From: Pokkaliibacter plantistimulans
GTDB lineage: Bacteria; Pseudomonadota; Gammaproteobacteria; Pseudomonadales; Balneatricaceae
DNA: 40,678 bases
NCBI RefSeq assembly: GCF_003194385.1
Contig: NZ_LAPT01000037.1
Location: forward strand, 1 to 40,678
Direction of reading: 5' to 3'
Under the pieces are notes generated by a model. It had not been told where the DNA came from and ran no database searches. It saw nothing but the letters and a program-made list of their open reading frames with translations. The translations under genes and the position numbers were made by a program. Below, piece by piece: positions 18,120 to 26,782 of the stretch (positions within the stretch are counted from its first letter, which is position 1; every line of letters starts with the position of its first letter).

Positions 18120-18150
18120 CTTTGTCACGGCAATGGCTGTTTTGACAAAG
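18120..18150. promoter_or_regulatory. inverted repeat upstream of the first Aer-type gene
   Basis: CTTTGTCA (18120-18127) and TGACAAAG (18143-18150) are perfect 8-bp inverted arms separated by 15 bases, 24 bases upstream of the receptor ATG. The spacing suits an operator or a leader hairpin. There is no sequence evidence of which protein binds. Confidence 0.4.
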
Positions 18151-18550
18151 TGCTGGCCGCAAGTGGGAATGCGGCGCATTAATAATCAGGCGCTGCGGAA
18201 AGAGATAATCCGGTGGTTGTCACTGTGCACGTGTGGGAAATAATCCGTGCACGACTGAGCATCTGGCGGACAACTCTGCGAATGCCAGTACGTGACTGTA
18301 ATTAGGGTGTAAGTGCCGGTATCACCTGAGTCCAGCGCAGCGGACTGTGTATTAGTCTTATTGAATATCCCTAAAAAAGCAAAGGACTCTTTCCATAAAG
18401 TGAACAGCGCGGGGAGGGGCGATGTACATTAATTGGCCGGGTTTCAGTTATTGATGGCGAGTTGATCTTTCGCTTTTTTCTGCTACGGCTTTTCGCCTGT
18501 GAAATAACGATTGGGAAAACAATATTGAACAATTGCCGAATCTATTTCTG
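18151..18550. other. intergenic region between the receptor and the xylA terminator
   Basis: About 400 bases without a credible gene. It is A/T-richer than its neighbours, with runs such as CCCTAAAAAAGC and TCGCTTTTTTCTG. It should hold the promoter of the minus-strand receptor gene. I see no convincing promoter pair or RNA fold, so a small RNA cannot be excluded. Confidence 0.4.
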
Positions 18551-18582
18551 AAAAACGAAAGGCGGTATGTAATACCGCCTTT
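18551..18582 (-). terminator. Rho-independent terminator after xylA
   Basis: AAAGGCGGTAT and ATACCGCCTTT form an 11-bp perfect stem with a three-base loop. On the minus strand it is followed by CGTTTTT. It lies 45 bases beyond the xylA stop. Confidence 0.88.
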
Positions 18583-18626
18583 GCTATTTATGTAACGTTA
18601 TTTATCTGCCTTTTGGTAAAGGCTTA

Positions 18627-19943
18627 TTAATACAGCACGCGGTTGACGACATTTTCCAGATACTCCTGCTGGCCGGATACCGGTTTTGGATCCAGTCCGG
18701 CATCCAGCACCAGCTGCTGCAGTGAGGACAGCGAATGTTCGCCCTGCAGAATCTGCTTGCCCAGCGGCGCACTCCAGCCACGATAGCGCTGCGCCACCGC
18801 ATCGCCGAGCTGATCCTTCTCCAGCATCGCCGCTGCCCGTTTCAGTGACAGCGCCAGCACATCCATGGCGCCGATGTGGCCGTGGAACAGGTCATAACGG
18901 TCGATACTCATGCGGCGTACCCGCGCATCGAAGTTGAAACCTCCATTGACGAAGCCACCGGCCTTGAGAATTTCATACATGACCAGGGTGTTTTCCTCGA
19001 CGCTGTTGGGGAACTGATCGGTATCCCAGCCCAGCTGGGCGTCGCCACGGTTGGCATCAATGGAGCCGAAGATGCCCAGTGAAATGGCGGTCGCCACTTC
19101 GTGCTGGAAGGAGTGACCTGCCAGCGTGGCATGGTTGGCCTCGATATTCACTTTTATCTCCTGCTCCAGACCGAACTGCTTGAGGAAGCCGTACACCGTG
19201 GCGCTGTCGTAATCGTACTGGTGCTTGGTGGGCTCCTGTGGTTTAGGCTCGATCAGCAGGGTGCCGCTGAAGCCGATGCGATGCTTGTGCTCCACCACCA
19301 TCTGCATAAAGCGCCCCAGTTGTTCACGCTCCTGCCGCAGATCGGTATTGAGCAGCGTCTCGTAGCCTTCGCGCCCTCCCCACAGCACGTAGTTGACGCC
19401 GCCTAGCGCATGGGTGGCCTGCATGGCTGCGCAGACCTGCGATGCGGCATAGGCGAAAATTTCCGGGTCCGGGTTGGTCGCCGCGCCCGCCATATAACGG
19501 CGATGAGAGAAACAGTTGGCGGTGCCCCAGAGCAAGCGGACGCCGGTTTCTTCCTGCTTGCGTTGCAGCACGTCCTGCATCTGGGCAAAGCGGTACAGGT
19601 ACTCCTTCAGTGAGCGGCCTTCGGGGAACACATCGACATCATGGAAGCAGTAGTAGGGAATATTCAGCTTATGGAAGAACTCGAAGGCAATGTCGGCCTT
19701 GAGCAGAGCCAGTTCCATCTCATCACCGGCCTGCTGCCAGGGACGGATAAAGGTGCCCTGGCCGAAGACATCGGCACCGCCCCAGACGAAGGTATGCCAG
19801 TAGCAGGCCGCCATCCGCAGGTGTTCGGCCATGGTCTTGCCAAGGATGACCTGCTGTGGATCGTAGTGGCGAAAAGCCAGGGGGTTGCTGCTGTCGGGTC
19901 CTTCGTAACGGACCTGTTCGATGGCATCGAAATACGCCGTCAT
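18627..19943 (-). CDS. xylA: D-xylose isomerase
   Basis: This 438-residue enzyme converts D-xylose to D-xylulose, very like the E. coli protein in length and sequence. The active-site FHDVDV places His101 and Asp104 at the classical positions; metal-binding segments [30 protein letters not shown] and [17 protein letters not shown] are intact. It acts as a cytoplasmic, divalent-metal-dependent tetramer in its family. A GAGGAA ribosome site precedes the ATG at 19943. It is the second gene of the galM-xylA unit (45-base gap). No xylulokinase gene (xylB) follows; a terminator does. Confidence 0.98.
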   Translation of the reverse strand: MTAYFDAIEQVRYEGPDSSNPLAFRHYDPQQVILGKTMAEHLRMAACYWHTFVWGGADVFGQGTFIRPWQQAGDEMELALLKADIAFEFFHKLNIPYYCFHDVDVFPEGRSLKEYLYRFAQMQDVLQRKQEETGVRLLWGTANCFSHRRYMAGAATNPDPEIFAYAASQVCAAMQATHALGGVNYVLWGGREGYETLLNTDLRQEREQLGRFMQMVVEHKHRIGFSGTLLIEPKPQEPTKHQYDYDSATVYGFLKQFGLEQEIKVNIEANHATLAGHSFQHEVATAISLGIFGSIDANRGDAQLGWDTDQFPNSVEENTLVMYEILKAGGFVNGGFNFDARVRRMSIDRYDLFHGHIGAMDVLALSLKRAAAMLEKDQLGDAVAQRYRGWSAPLGKQILQGEHSLSSLQQLVLDAGLDPKPVSGQQEYLENVVNRVLY

Positions 19944-19988
19944 GGTGATTCCTCTTCCGCTGTTGTTGTTTTAGCTGGCCCGCGCGCG

Positions 19989-21026
19989 TCAGCCGCTGCG
20001 GGTAGTGAACTGATAGCAGCTGTGCTGCCGGTAAGGATGTTCGGGGCTGTAGATACATGCTGCCGCGCGCGGGCTGTTGACCTGATCGGGCAGGGCCTGG
20101 GCTTCCAGACAGAAACCGTCGTGATTGCGGTAGTGGCCCTGCTTGCCGGCCATGCCGGCCAGATAATTGCCGGTGTAACACTGCAGCCCCGGCTGATCAC
20201 TGCTGACCCGCAGCTGGCGGCCGCTGAGCGGTTCATACGCCACGGCCACTTCGCGCAGGCCCTGACCTTCAGGTAGCCAGCAATGGTCCAGCCCGGCGCC
20301 GAGCTGCAACTGGCGCGGGCAGTCGGCCTGCGTCAGCGGAGCCAGCAGGGTGGCCAGCTGCTGTGGCTGGCGCAGATCGAACAGGCTGCCATCCACCGCC
20401 TCTTCACGCTGCGGAATCAGCTGTTCATCCACCGCCAGATAGTGCCCGGCATGGATCTGCAGCCAGTGCTGGCTGATGTCACCGCGGCGGGGTGCCAGAT
20501 TGAAGTAGGGATGCGCGGTCAGATTCAGCGGGCAACGGGCAGAAACCTCGGCCTGATAGTGAATATGCAGGGTGCTATCGACGATACGGTAAGTCACCTC
20601 CACCCGGACATCGGCCGGATAGCCACTGCGGCTGGCTGGCAGCGAGCAGCCCAGACGCAGATGCTGCGGACCCTGTTCCAGACACTGCCAGAGCTGAGCA
20701 TGCAGGCCCTGATCACCGCCGTGCAGATGATTGCTGCCCTGATTCTGCTGCAGCTGGATGGTCTGGCCGTCCAGCTCGAAGCGACCCTGGGCAATGCGGT
20801 TGGCCCAGGGGCCGACGATGGCACCGAAGTAGGCGCTGTCATGGTGATAGTCCTGCAGCTGCGCATAGCCCAGCAGCACGTCTTCCCACTGCCCATCACG
20901 ATCCGGCACCCAGGCGGACAGCCAGCGTGCACCCAGATTACTGATGGTGCAGCGCAGGGCGCCGCTGTCACTTTGCAGCTCATAGCTCTGCAGGGTGGTG
21001 GGCAAGGTTTCAGCAGCAACAGACAT
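19989..21026 (-). CDS. galM: aldose 1-epimerase
   Basis: The 345-residue mutarotase interconverts alpha and beta anomers of aldoses, here presumably xylose ahead of XylA. The family landmarks are present: GPWANRIAQGRF near 72-83, the catalytic histidine His172 in NLTAHPYFNL, the substrate-binding GLDHCW, and the catalytic glutamate Glu308 in FCLEAQALPDQVN. It has the cytoplasmic GalM length, without a signal peptide. A GAGGAGAA ribosome site sits eight bases before the ATG at 21026. Its promoter should lie in the divergent region shared with xylF. Confidence 0.93.
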   Translation of the reverse strand: MSVAAETLPTTLQSYELQSDSGALRCTISNLGARWLSAWVPDRDGQWEDVLLGYAQLQDYHHDSAYFGAIVGPWANRIAQGRFELDGQTIQLQQNQGSNHLHGGDQGLHAQLWQCLEQGPQHLRLGCSLPASRSGYPADVRVEVTYRIVDSTLHIHYQAEVSARCPLNLTAHPYFNLAPRRGDISQHWLQIHAGHYLAVDEQLIPQREEAVDGSLFDLRQPQQLATLLAPLTQADCPRQLQLGAGLDHCWLPEGQGLREVAVAYEPLSGRQLRVSSDQPGLQCYTGNYLAGMAGKQGHYRNHDGFCLEAQALPDQVNSPRAAACIYSPEHPYRQHSCYQFTTRSG

Positions 21027-21081
21027 CGCGTGTTCTCCTCAGATGGCTTTCATAAATGCGCTAACCGCAGCGGCCTCGCAA

Positions 21082-21154
21082 TTACGCTTTTTCGGTTTGC
21101 CGTTGTGAAATTTCACCGTCTTTGCGTGCCCGAACAGGCAACGAAAAAACGTAA
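21082..21154. promoter_or_regulatory. divergent xyl control region, probable XylR sites
   Basis: An imperfect inverted pair of about 19-base elements flanks the centre: TTACGCTTTTTCGGTTTGCC (21082-21101) and, read on minus, TTACGTTTTTTCGTTGCC (21154-21137). Their centres are about 54 bases apart. Between them lies a perfect 12-bp palindrome GTGAAATTTCAC (21105-21116). Each element faces one of the two operons and abuts a possible -35 (TTGCGA for galM-xylA, TTGTGG for xylFGH). In E. coli, XylR activates similarly arranged divergent xyl promoters; assignment here is inference. Confidence 0.6.
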
Positions 21155-21216
21155 AAGGGTTGTGGATTAGCACAATGGCAGAGCCCGGGAGCCGACGCTA
21201 GATTGAGGTGGCCAAC

Positions 21217-21267
21217 CCATCCCCCGCTGCATCCGCCTTCTGCCCGTGGGCGCTGCAAGGGGGATGG
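21217..21267 (+). other. long hairpin in the xylF leader
   Basis: CCATCCCCC (21217-21225) pairs perfectly with GGGGGATGG (21259-21267). The 33-base interior contains a second small stem around GCCCGTGGGC. It lies about 160 bases before xylF, has no T-run, and so does not look like a simple terminator. Confidence 0.5.
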
Positions 21268-21424
21268 CAGGTTGTGGTCCGGCTCTGGCAGACACTGACG
21301 GTGTCGGGGAAAAACCAGATTCCACAATGCGGCAGACGCGCAGTCTCAACCCGCTGCTGCCTGTAACGACTGATTTCGCTAGTAACTAGATTCCGCAAAT
21401 AACTACATGAACGAGGAATATGCG

Positions 21425-22441
21425 ATGAAACCCATCAAGGCCACCCTCAAAGCCTCTGTCAAAGCGGTTGCCTGCGCTGTGCTGCTGGCCGGTGTGTCGG
21501 TGCCTGCCTGGTCGGCAGTGAAGATCGGCATGGCGATCGATGACCTGCGTCTGGAGCGCTGGCAGAAAGACCGCGACTTCTTTGTCGCTCAGGCCGAGAA
21601 ACTCGGCGCCAGCGTGGATGTGCAGTCTGCCAACGGCAATGAGCAGACGCAGATCGCGCAGATCGAGAACATGATCTCCAAGGGCGTCAATGTGCTGGTG
21701 ATCATTCCCTACAACGGCGAAGTGCTGAGCAACGTCATCGCCGAGGCCAAGAGTGAAGGTATCAAGGTGCTGGCCTATGACCGCCTGATCAAGAATGCCG
21801 ATATCGACTTCTATGTGTCGTTCGACAATGAAAAGGTGGGTGAGATTCAGGCCGAGGCATTACTGAGCAAGCAACCCAAGGGTAAGTACTTCCTGATGGG
21901 CGGTTCGCCGGTGGACAACAATGCCCATATGTTCCGCGACGGACAGATGAAGGTGCTGAAGCCGGCCATTGATCGTGGCGATATCACCGTGGTGGGTGAC
22001 CAGTGGGTGGATTCCTGGCTGGCAGAAAATGCGCTGAAAATCATGGAAAACGCCCTGACCGCCAACCATAACCAGATTGATGCGGTTGTCGCCTCCAATG
22101 ACTCCACCGCCGGCGGTGCGATTCAGGCCCTGCAGGCGCAGGGGCTGGCGGGCAAGGTGGCGATCTCCGGTCAGGACGCCGATGTGGCGGCGCTGAAGCG
22201 CATCATCGCGGGCACCCAGACCATGACCGTGTACAAGCCGATCAACAAGCTGGCTACCGAAGCCGCTACGGTGGCGGTGGCGCTGGGGGACGACAAGGCG
22301 CCGGAGTCCAACGCCACCCTCAACAACGGCAGCAAGGATGTGCCTTCCTACCTGCTTGATCCCATCGCGGTCGACAATCACAACCTGCAGCAGACCGTTG
22401 TCGCTGATGGTTTCGTCAGTCAGGCCGCTCTGGCCCAGTAA
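21425..22441 (+). CDS. xylF: D-xylose periplasmic binding protein
   Basis: The 338-residue protein delivers xylose to the XylGH transporter. A signal peptide (MKPIKATLKASVKAVAC then a hydrophobic core, cleavage near AWSA) directs it to the periplasm. The mature part is a type I sugar-binding fold with KIGMAIDDLRLERWQKDRD, YDRLIKNADIDFYVSFDNEKVG and VVASNDSTAGGAIQAL, matching XylF closely. The ATG at 21425 follows a GAGGAA site six bases away; the ATG at 21407 overlaps that site and is less likely. It is the first gene of xylFGH, 88 bases before xylG. Confidence 0.97.
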   Translation: MKPIKATLKASVKAVACAVLLAGVSVPAWSAVKIGMAIDDLRLERWQKDRDFFVAQAEKLGASVDVQSANGNEQTQIAQIENMISKGVNVLVIIPYNGEVLSNVIAEAKSEGIKVLAYDRLIKNADIDFYVSFDNEKVGEIQAEALLSKQPKGKYFLMGGSPVDNNAHMFRDGQMKVLKPAIDRGDITVVGDQWVDSWLAENALKIMENALTANHNQIDAVVASNDSTAGGAIQALQAQGLAGKVAISGQDADVAALKRIIAGTQTMTVYKPINKLATEAATVAVALGDDKAPESNATLNNGSKDVPSYLLDPIAVDNHNLQQTVVADGFVSQAALAQ

Positions 22442-22529
22442 TCCGCGCTTTGAGGTAACAGACAGACCGCCCTTTAAGGGTTGGTCTGCGTTCCATGACA
22501 TCCAACCGGCTGGGTAAAAGAGGTGTGCT

Positions 22530-24059
22530 ATGGCTTTGCTGGAAATGCGCCGTATCAACAAGACTTTTGGTCAGGTGAAGGCGCTGGATGGCATCGATCT
22601 GCAGTTGCAGACCGGGGAGGTGCTGTCGCTCTGTGGCGAGAACGGCTCGGGCAAGTCGACCCTGATGAAGATTCTCAGTGGCGTCTATCCGAGTGGCGAC
22701 TATGAAGGAGAAATCTGGCTGGCCGGTGAACGGATCCGCGCCCGTGGCCTTCGCGATATGGAAGCGCTGGGCGTGGTGATGATTCATCAGGAGCTGACGC
22801 TGGTGAAGCAGCTCAGCATTCAGGACAACCTGTTTCTGGGCTGTGAGCCTCATCAGCACGGTGTGCTCAATGAGGCGCGTATGTATCAGCGGGCCTGCCA
22901 GCTGCTGCAGCGGGTCCATCTGGATATCGACCCCGACACGCTGGTGGCTGATCTCGGCGTCGGGCAGCAGCAGCTGGTGGAAATCGCCAAGGCGCTGGGT
23001 AAGGAAGCGCGGCTGCTGATTCTCGATGAACCCACCGCACCACTGACGGAGCGCGAGGCCCAGCTGCTGCTGGGGCTGATCGGTGAGCTGCGGCAACAGG
23101 GCGTCAGCTGCATCTTCATTTCCCACAAGCTCAGCGAAGTGAAGGCCATCTCGGATCTTATCTGCGTGATTCGTGATGGCGTACACATCGCTACCCGCGA
23201 GGCGCGACAGCTCAGCAGTGACGATATCGTCACCCTGATGGTGGGACGGGAGATTCGCCAGCTGTTCCCCCGTGAGCCGCACGCCATTGGTGACGTGGTG
23301 CTGGAAGTGGGGCCGGTCACCGCCTGGGATCGTCAGCGGCCCGGTGTGCAGCGGGTGCAGAACGTCAGCTTCAGCGTGCGTGAAGGGGAGATTGTCGGCA
23401 TCGCCGGGCTGGTAGGGTCTGGCCGTACGGAGCTGATGGAATGCCTGTTTGCCAGTTATGAAGGGCGTTATCAGTGTCCGCTGCGTCTCAGGGGGCAGGC
23501 GCTGCAGTTCAGGGACAACCGGCAGGCGCTGGCGCAGGGCATTGTCATGGTGCCGGAAGACCGCAAGCGCCATGGCATCGTGCCGATTCTCGGGGTGGGC
23601 GACAACATCACCCTGGCGGCATTGCCCACCCTGCGCCGCCACGGTCTGCTGTGTGAGGCCAGCGAAACCGTCGCTATTAATGACGGCATTCGCCGTTTGC
23701 GGGTCAAGACGGCGGCGGCCAGTCTGCCGATCAGTCAGCTCAGTGGCGGTAACCAGCAGAAGGCCATTCTGGCCCGCTGCCTGATGCTGCATCCACGCAT
23801 TCTGATTCTCGATGAACCGACCCGCGGTATCGACGTCGGCGCCAAGTATGAAATCTACAAACTGATCTACGAGCTGGCGCGACAAGGCATCGCCATTCTG
23901 ATGGTGTCGTCGGAACTGCCCGAGGTGCTGGGTATCAGTGACCGGGTGCTGGTCATGCATAACGGTCAGTTGAAGGGGGATCTGCCCAATGACGGGCTGA
24001 CCCAGGAAGCGATCATGGGCTGTGCCCTGCGACAGGAGGAGGCCAGCCATGCTGGATAA
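22530..24059 (+). CDS. xylG: D-xylose ABC transporter ATPase
   Basis: This 509-residue tandem ATPase powers xylose import. The first domain has GENGSGKST (Walker A, near residue 37), MIHQELTLV, the sugar-importer signature [15 protein letters not shown] and [11 protein letters not shown]. The second domain has the degenerate Walker [10 protein letters not shown], a canonical [15 protein letters not shown] signature and [19 protein letters not shown]. One intact and one weakened nucleotide site is normal for the carbohydrate-uptake CUT2 class. Its final 11 bases overlap the xylH start. No frameshift is visible. Confidence 0.97.
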   Translation: MALLEMRRINKTFGQVKALDGIDLQLQTGEVLSLCGENGSGKSTLMKILSGVYPSGDYEGEIWLAGERIRARGLRDMEALGVVMIHQELTLVKQLSIQDNLFLGCEPHQHGVLNEARMYQRACQLLQRVHLDIDPDTLVADLGVGQQQLVEIAKALGKEARLLILDEPTAPLTEREAQLLLGLIGELRQQGVSCIFISHKLSEVKAISDLICVIRDGVHIATREARQLSSDDIVTLMVGREIRQLFPREPHAIGDVVLEVGPVTAWDRQRPGVQRVQNVSFSVREGEIVGIAGLVGSGRTELMECLFASYEGRYQCPLRLRGQALQFRDNRQALAQGIVMVPEDRKRHGIVPILGVGDNITLAALPTLRRHGLLCEASETVAINDGIRRLRVKTAAASLPISQLSGGNQQKAILARCLMLHPRILILDEPTRGIDVGAKYEIYKLIYELARQGIAILMVSSELPEVLGISDRVLVMHNGQLKGDLPNDGLTQEAIMGCALRQEEASHAG

Positions 24060-25248
24060 ACCACACGTCACCCTGAATCTGGGGTCTGCCGCTGTGCCGG
24101 CAGCGACCATGAGACCCACACTGCGGAGCCTGCTGCAGCGCCATCTGCAGCTGCTGGTGATGGTACTGGCGCTGCTGCTGATTGCCGTGGTGTTCAGCAT
24201 CACCACCGATGGCAGTTACCTGAGTGCCCGCAATGTCTCCAATCTGCTGCGTCAGACGGCCATCACCGGCATTCTCGCCATCGGTATGGTGTTCGTCATC
24301 GTCAGTGCTGAAATCGATCTGTCGGTCGGCTCAATGATGGGCCTGCTGGGAGGCATCGCCGCCATTCTCGATGTCTGGTTTGGCTGGCCCCTGCCGTTCA
24401 CCATTGTGCTGACGCTGGCGGCAGGTTTGCTGCTGGGGCTGTGGAACGGCTGGTGGGTGGCCTACCGCAAGGTGCCGTCCTTTATTGTCACGCTGGCGGG
24501 CATGTTGGCCTTCCGCGGCATTCTTATCGGCATCACCGAAGGCTCCACCGTGGCACCCACCTCCAACACCATGGGGCTGATTGGCCAGAGTTATCTGCCG
24601 GATGCAGCCAGTGTCGCGGTGCTGGCGGTGGCGGCGCTGGTGATACTGGGCTGGCGTCGCTACCAGCGCGGCCTGCGGCAGCAGCTACAGCTGCCGACAC
24701 CTGCGATCAGCCGCGAGATGATGCAGGTCGGCGCTGTGCTGCTACTGGTGCTGGCAGGCGTGCTGCTGCTCAACAGCTACCGGGGCGTACCCACGCCGGT
24801 GTTGCTGCTGATTGTGCTGATGCTGGCCGGTGGCTTTGTGGCCCGCAAGACCCTGTTTGGCCGGCATGTCTACGCCATCGGCGGCAACCTCGATGCCAGT
24901 CGTCTGTCGGGTATCGATGTGGCCCGTACCAAGCTGACGGTGTTTGCCCTCAACGGAGTGCTGGTGGGCGTGGCCGCGCTGATTCTCTGCTCGCGCCTTG
25001 GTGCCGGATCCCCCTCGGCGGGTAACTTTGCCGAGCTGGATGCCATCGCCGCCTGCGTGATTGGTGGCACCAGCCTGGCAGGTGGTGTCGGCAGTATCTA
25101 TCGGGCGGTGCTGGGAGCGCTGATCATGTCCAGCCTCGACAACGGCATGAGCATGATGGATGTTCCGACCTTCTGGCAGTACATCGTCAAGGGCGCCATT
25201 CTGCTGCTGGCGGTCTGGATGGACAGCGCCACGCGCAGAAGAGCGTGA
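24049..25248 (+). CDS. xylH: D-xylose ABC transporter permease
   Basis: The 399-residue inner-membrane permease forms the xylose channel with XylG. There are about ten hydrophobic segments; [47 protein letters not shown] and [18 protein letters not shown] are characteristic of the family. The ATG at 24049 has an AGGAGGA site eight bases away and overlaps xylG by 11 bases. A longer in-frame reading from 24022 would start inside xylG without a ribosome site. It ends the transporter operon; xylR follows after 98 bases. Confidence 0.96.
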   Translation: MLDKPHVTLNLGSAAVPAATMRPTLRSLLQRHLQLLVMVLALLLIAVVFSITTDGSYLSARNVSNLLRQTAITGILAIGMVFVIVSAEIDLSVGSMMGLLGGIAAILDVWFGWPLPFTIVLTLAAGLLLGLWNGWWVAYRKVPSFIVTLAGMLAFRGILIGITEGSTVAPTSNTMGLIGQSYLPDAASVAVLAVAALVILGWRRYQRGLRQQLQLPTPAISREMMQVGAVLLLVLAGVLLLNSYRGVPTPVLLLIVLMLAGGFVARKTLFGRHVYAIGGNLDASRLSGIDVARTKLTVFALNGVLVGVAALILCSRLGAGSPSAGNFAELDAIAACVIGGTSLAGGVGSIYRAVLGALIMSSLDNGMSMMDVPTFWQYIVKGAILLLAVWMDSATRRRA

Positions 25249-25346
25249 GCATGTGCTGAACACGGTGTTGTCCCTGCGCTGAGTGGCCGGCTTGCCCGCT
25301 GGCTGCCCGCTTCCACTTTAATCCCTGCCTGCTACCCTTATAGGCC

Positions 25347-26552
25347 ATGAATAACAACAAGATTGATCGGCGCATGTTCGAGAAGAAGTACCGCATCACC
25401 CTGCTGTTCAATGCCAACAAGGTCTATGACCGGCAGGTCATTCAGGGAATCGGTGAATACCTGCAGGCCTCCCAGTGTGACTGGGACATCTTTCTGGAAG
25501 AGGACTTTCTCTGTCGCATCCAGCATGTACGGGAGTGGATGGGCGATGGCATCATCGCCGATTTCGACGACCCGGCCATTGCTGCTGCGCTGGCGGATTT
25601 GCATGTGCCGGTGATCGGCGTCGGTGGCTCCTACATGGACGATGCCGATTATCCGGAGGTGCCCTATGTGGCGACCGACAACTATGCTCTGGTGCAGATG
25701 GCTTACCAGCACCTCAAGAGCAAAGGGCTGGAACATTTTGCCTTTTATGGCCTGCCGGAGAACTCATGGAAGCGCTGGGCTCATGAGCGAGAGCGGGCCT
25801 TTGTGCATGTACTGGCCAGTGATGGCTATCAGGGCGCGGTCTATCGGGGGCAGGAAACCAACCCGGAAACCTGGCAGTACGACATGAACCGTCTGGCCGA
25901 CTGGTTGCAGCAGCTGCCGGCACCGGTCGGCATCATCGCCGTCACCGATGCCCGCGCCCGGCATATTCTGCAGGTGTGCGAGCATCTGAATATTCTGGTG
26001 CCTGACCGGCTGGCGGTGGTGGGTATCGACAACGAAGACCTGACCCGCTATCTCACCCGGGTGCCGCTCAGTTCGGTGGGACAGGGCTGCAGGGCCATGG
26101 GTTATCAGGCGGCCAAGCTGCTGCACGGTGCCCTGCGTGGCCGCCACCCCGGCAGGGTGCGCAAACTGATCGCGCCCACTGCCGTCTTCGAGCGTCAGTC
26201 GACGGATTTCAAGGCGCTGAAAGACCCTTATGTGATTCAGGCCATGCACTATATCCGTCTTAATGCCTGCAAAGGGATCAAGGTGGAGCAGGTGCTGGAT
26301 TACGTCGGTGTGTCCCGCTCCAATCTGGAGAAACGCTTCCGCGATGAGCGTGGCCAGTCGGTACACAACGAGATTCACTTTGCCAAACTGCATCAGGCGC
26401 AGCATCTGCTGGCGGCGACGGACCTGCCGATTGCCGAAATCGCCGGTCTGTGTGGTTACCCCTCGATTCACTACCTCTACTCGGTGTTCCGCAAGCATCT
26501 GGAATCGACCCCACGGGATTACCGTACCCTGCACCGGCCGGTGGTGGAGTAG
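25347..26552 (+). CDS. xylR: xylose-responsive AraC-family activator XylR
   Basis: The 401-residue regulator has a LacI/periplasmic-binding-protein-like xylose domain in its first 280 residues (ITLLFNANKVYDRQVIQGIGEYLQ near the start; VAVVGIDNEDL; GYQAAKLLHGAL). The C-terminus is an AraC-type helix-turn-helix pair (VEQVLDYVGVSRSNLEKRFRDE; IAEIAGLCGYPSIHYLYSVFRKHLE). Xylose binding is expected to let it activate both divergent xyl promoters at 21082-21154. The ATG at 25347 has only a weak site; an ATG at 25374 would give 392 residues, the E. coli length, and may be the true start. It may have its own promoter in the 98-base gap after xylH, but none is convincing. Confidence 0.95.
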   Translation: MNNNKIDRRMFEKKYRITLLFNANKVYDRQVIQGIGEYLQASQCDWDIFLEEDFLCRIQHVREWMGDGIIADFDDPAIAAALADLHVPVIGVGGSYMDDADYPEVPYVATDNYALVQMAYQHLKSKGLEHFAFYGLPENSWKRWAHERERAFVHVLASDGYQGAVYRGQETNPETWQYDMNRLADWLQQLPAPVGIIAVTDARARHILQVCEHLNILVPDRLAVVGIDNEDLTRYLTRVPLSSVGQGCRAMGYQAAKLLHGALRGRHPGRVRKLIAPTAVFERQSTDFKALKDPYVIQAMHYIRLNACKGIKVEQVLDYVGVSRSNLEKRFRDERGQSVHNEIHFAKLHQAQHLLAATDLPIAEIAGLCGYPSIHYLYSVFRKHLESTPRDYRTLHRPVVE

Positions 26553-26782
26553 TGCTTCTACTTTGGTTGAATAGTGAGTAGTCAGTCAGTCGCAGCCCGT
26601 ATGTCCTCTGGTGTGTCGAATTTCAGCTCATATTAGGGTGTCAGCATATAGTCTGGTGCTGGCACCACCCTTTTTATCCATTCTTTATAATTCATAGTCA
26701 CGAAAGTCATATTGTGACTTGTCTGATCAGCGGGCCGTAAGCCGTGCTGACCAGCGAAGAATGAGCGAACGGGGTCATCACC

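Noticed and set aside
18301-18310. ATTAGGGTGT shared with 26632-26641, upstream of the two Aer-type genes
   Set aside because: Only ten bases, orientation relative to the genes differs, and the chance of such a match between regions this size is appreciable.
21105-21116. GTGAAATTTCAC as a CRP site
   Set aside because: The spacing between TGTGA-like and TCAC-like halves is too short for the CRP pattern TGTGA-N6-TCACA.
22416-24206. 596-residue minus-strand ORF opposite xylG
   Set aside because: It is an antisense shadow in GC-rich coding DNA; the plus strand encodes a complete, recognisable XylG with all ABC motifs.
26660-26665. TGGCAC resembling a sigma-54 -24 element before the second Aer-type gene
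   Set aside because: The expected TTGC-like -12 element is missing (it reads TTTTT).
26686-26691. Perfect TATAAT upstream of the second Aer-type gene
   Set aside because: No acceptable -35 at 15-19 bases; kept only as a possibility.
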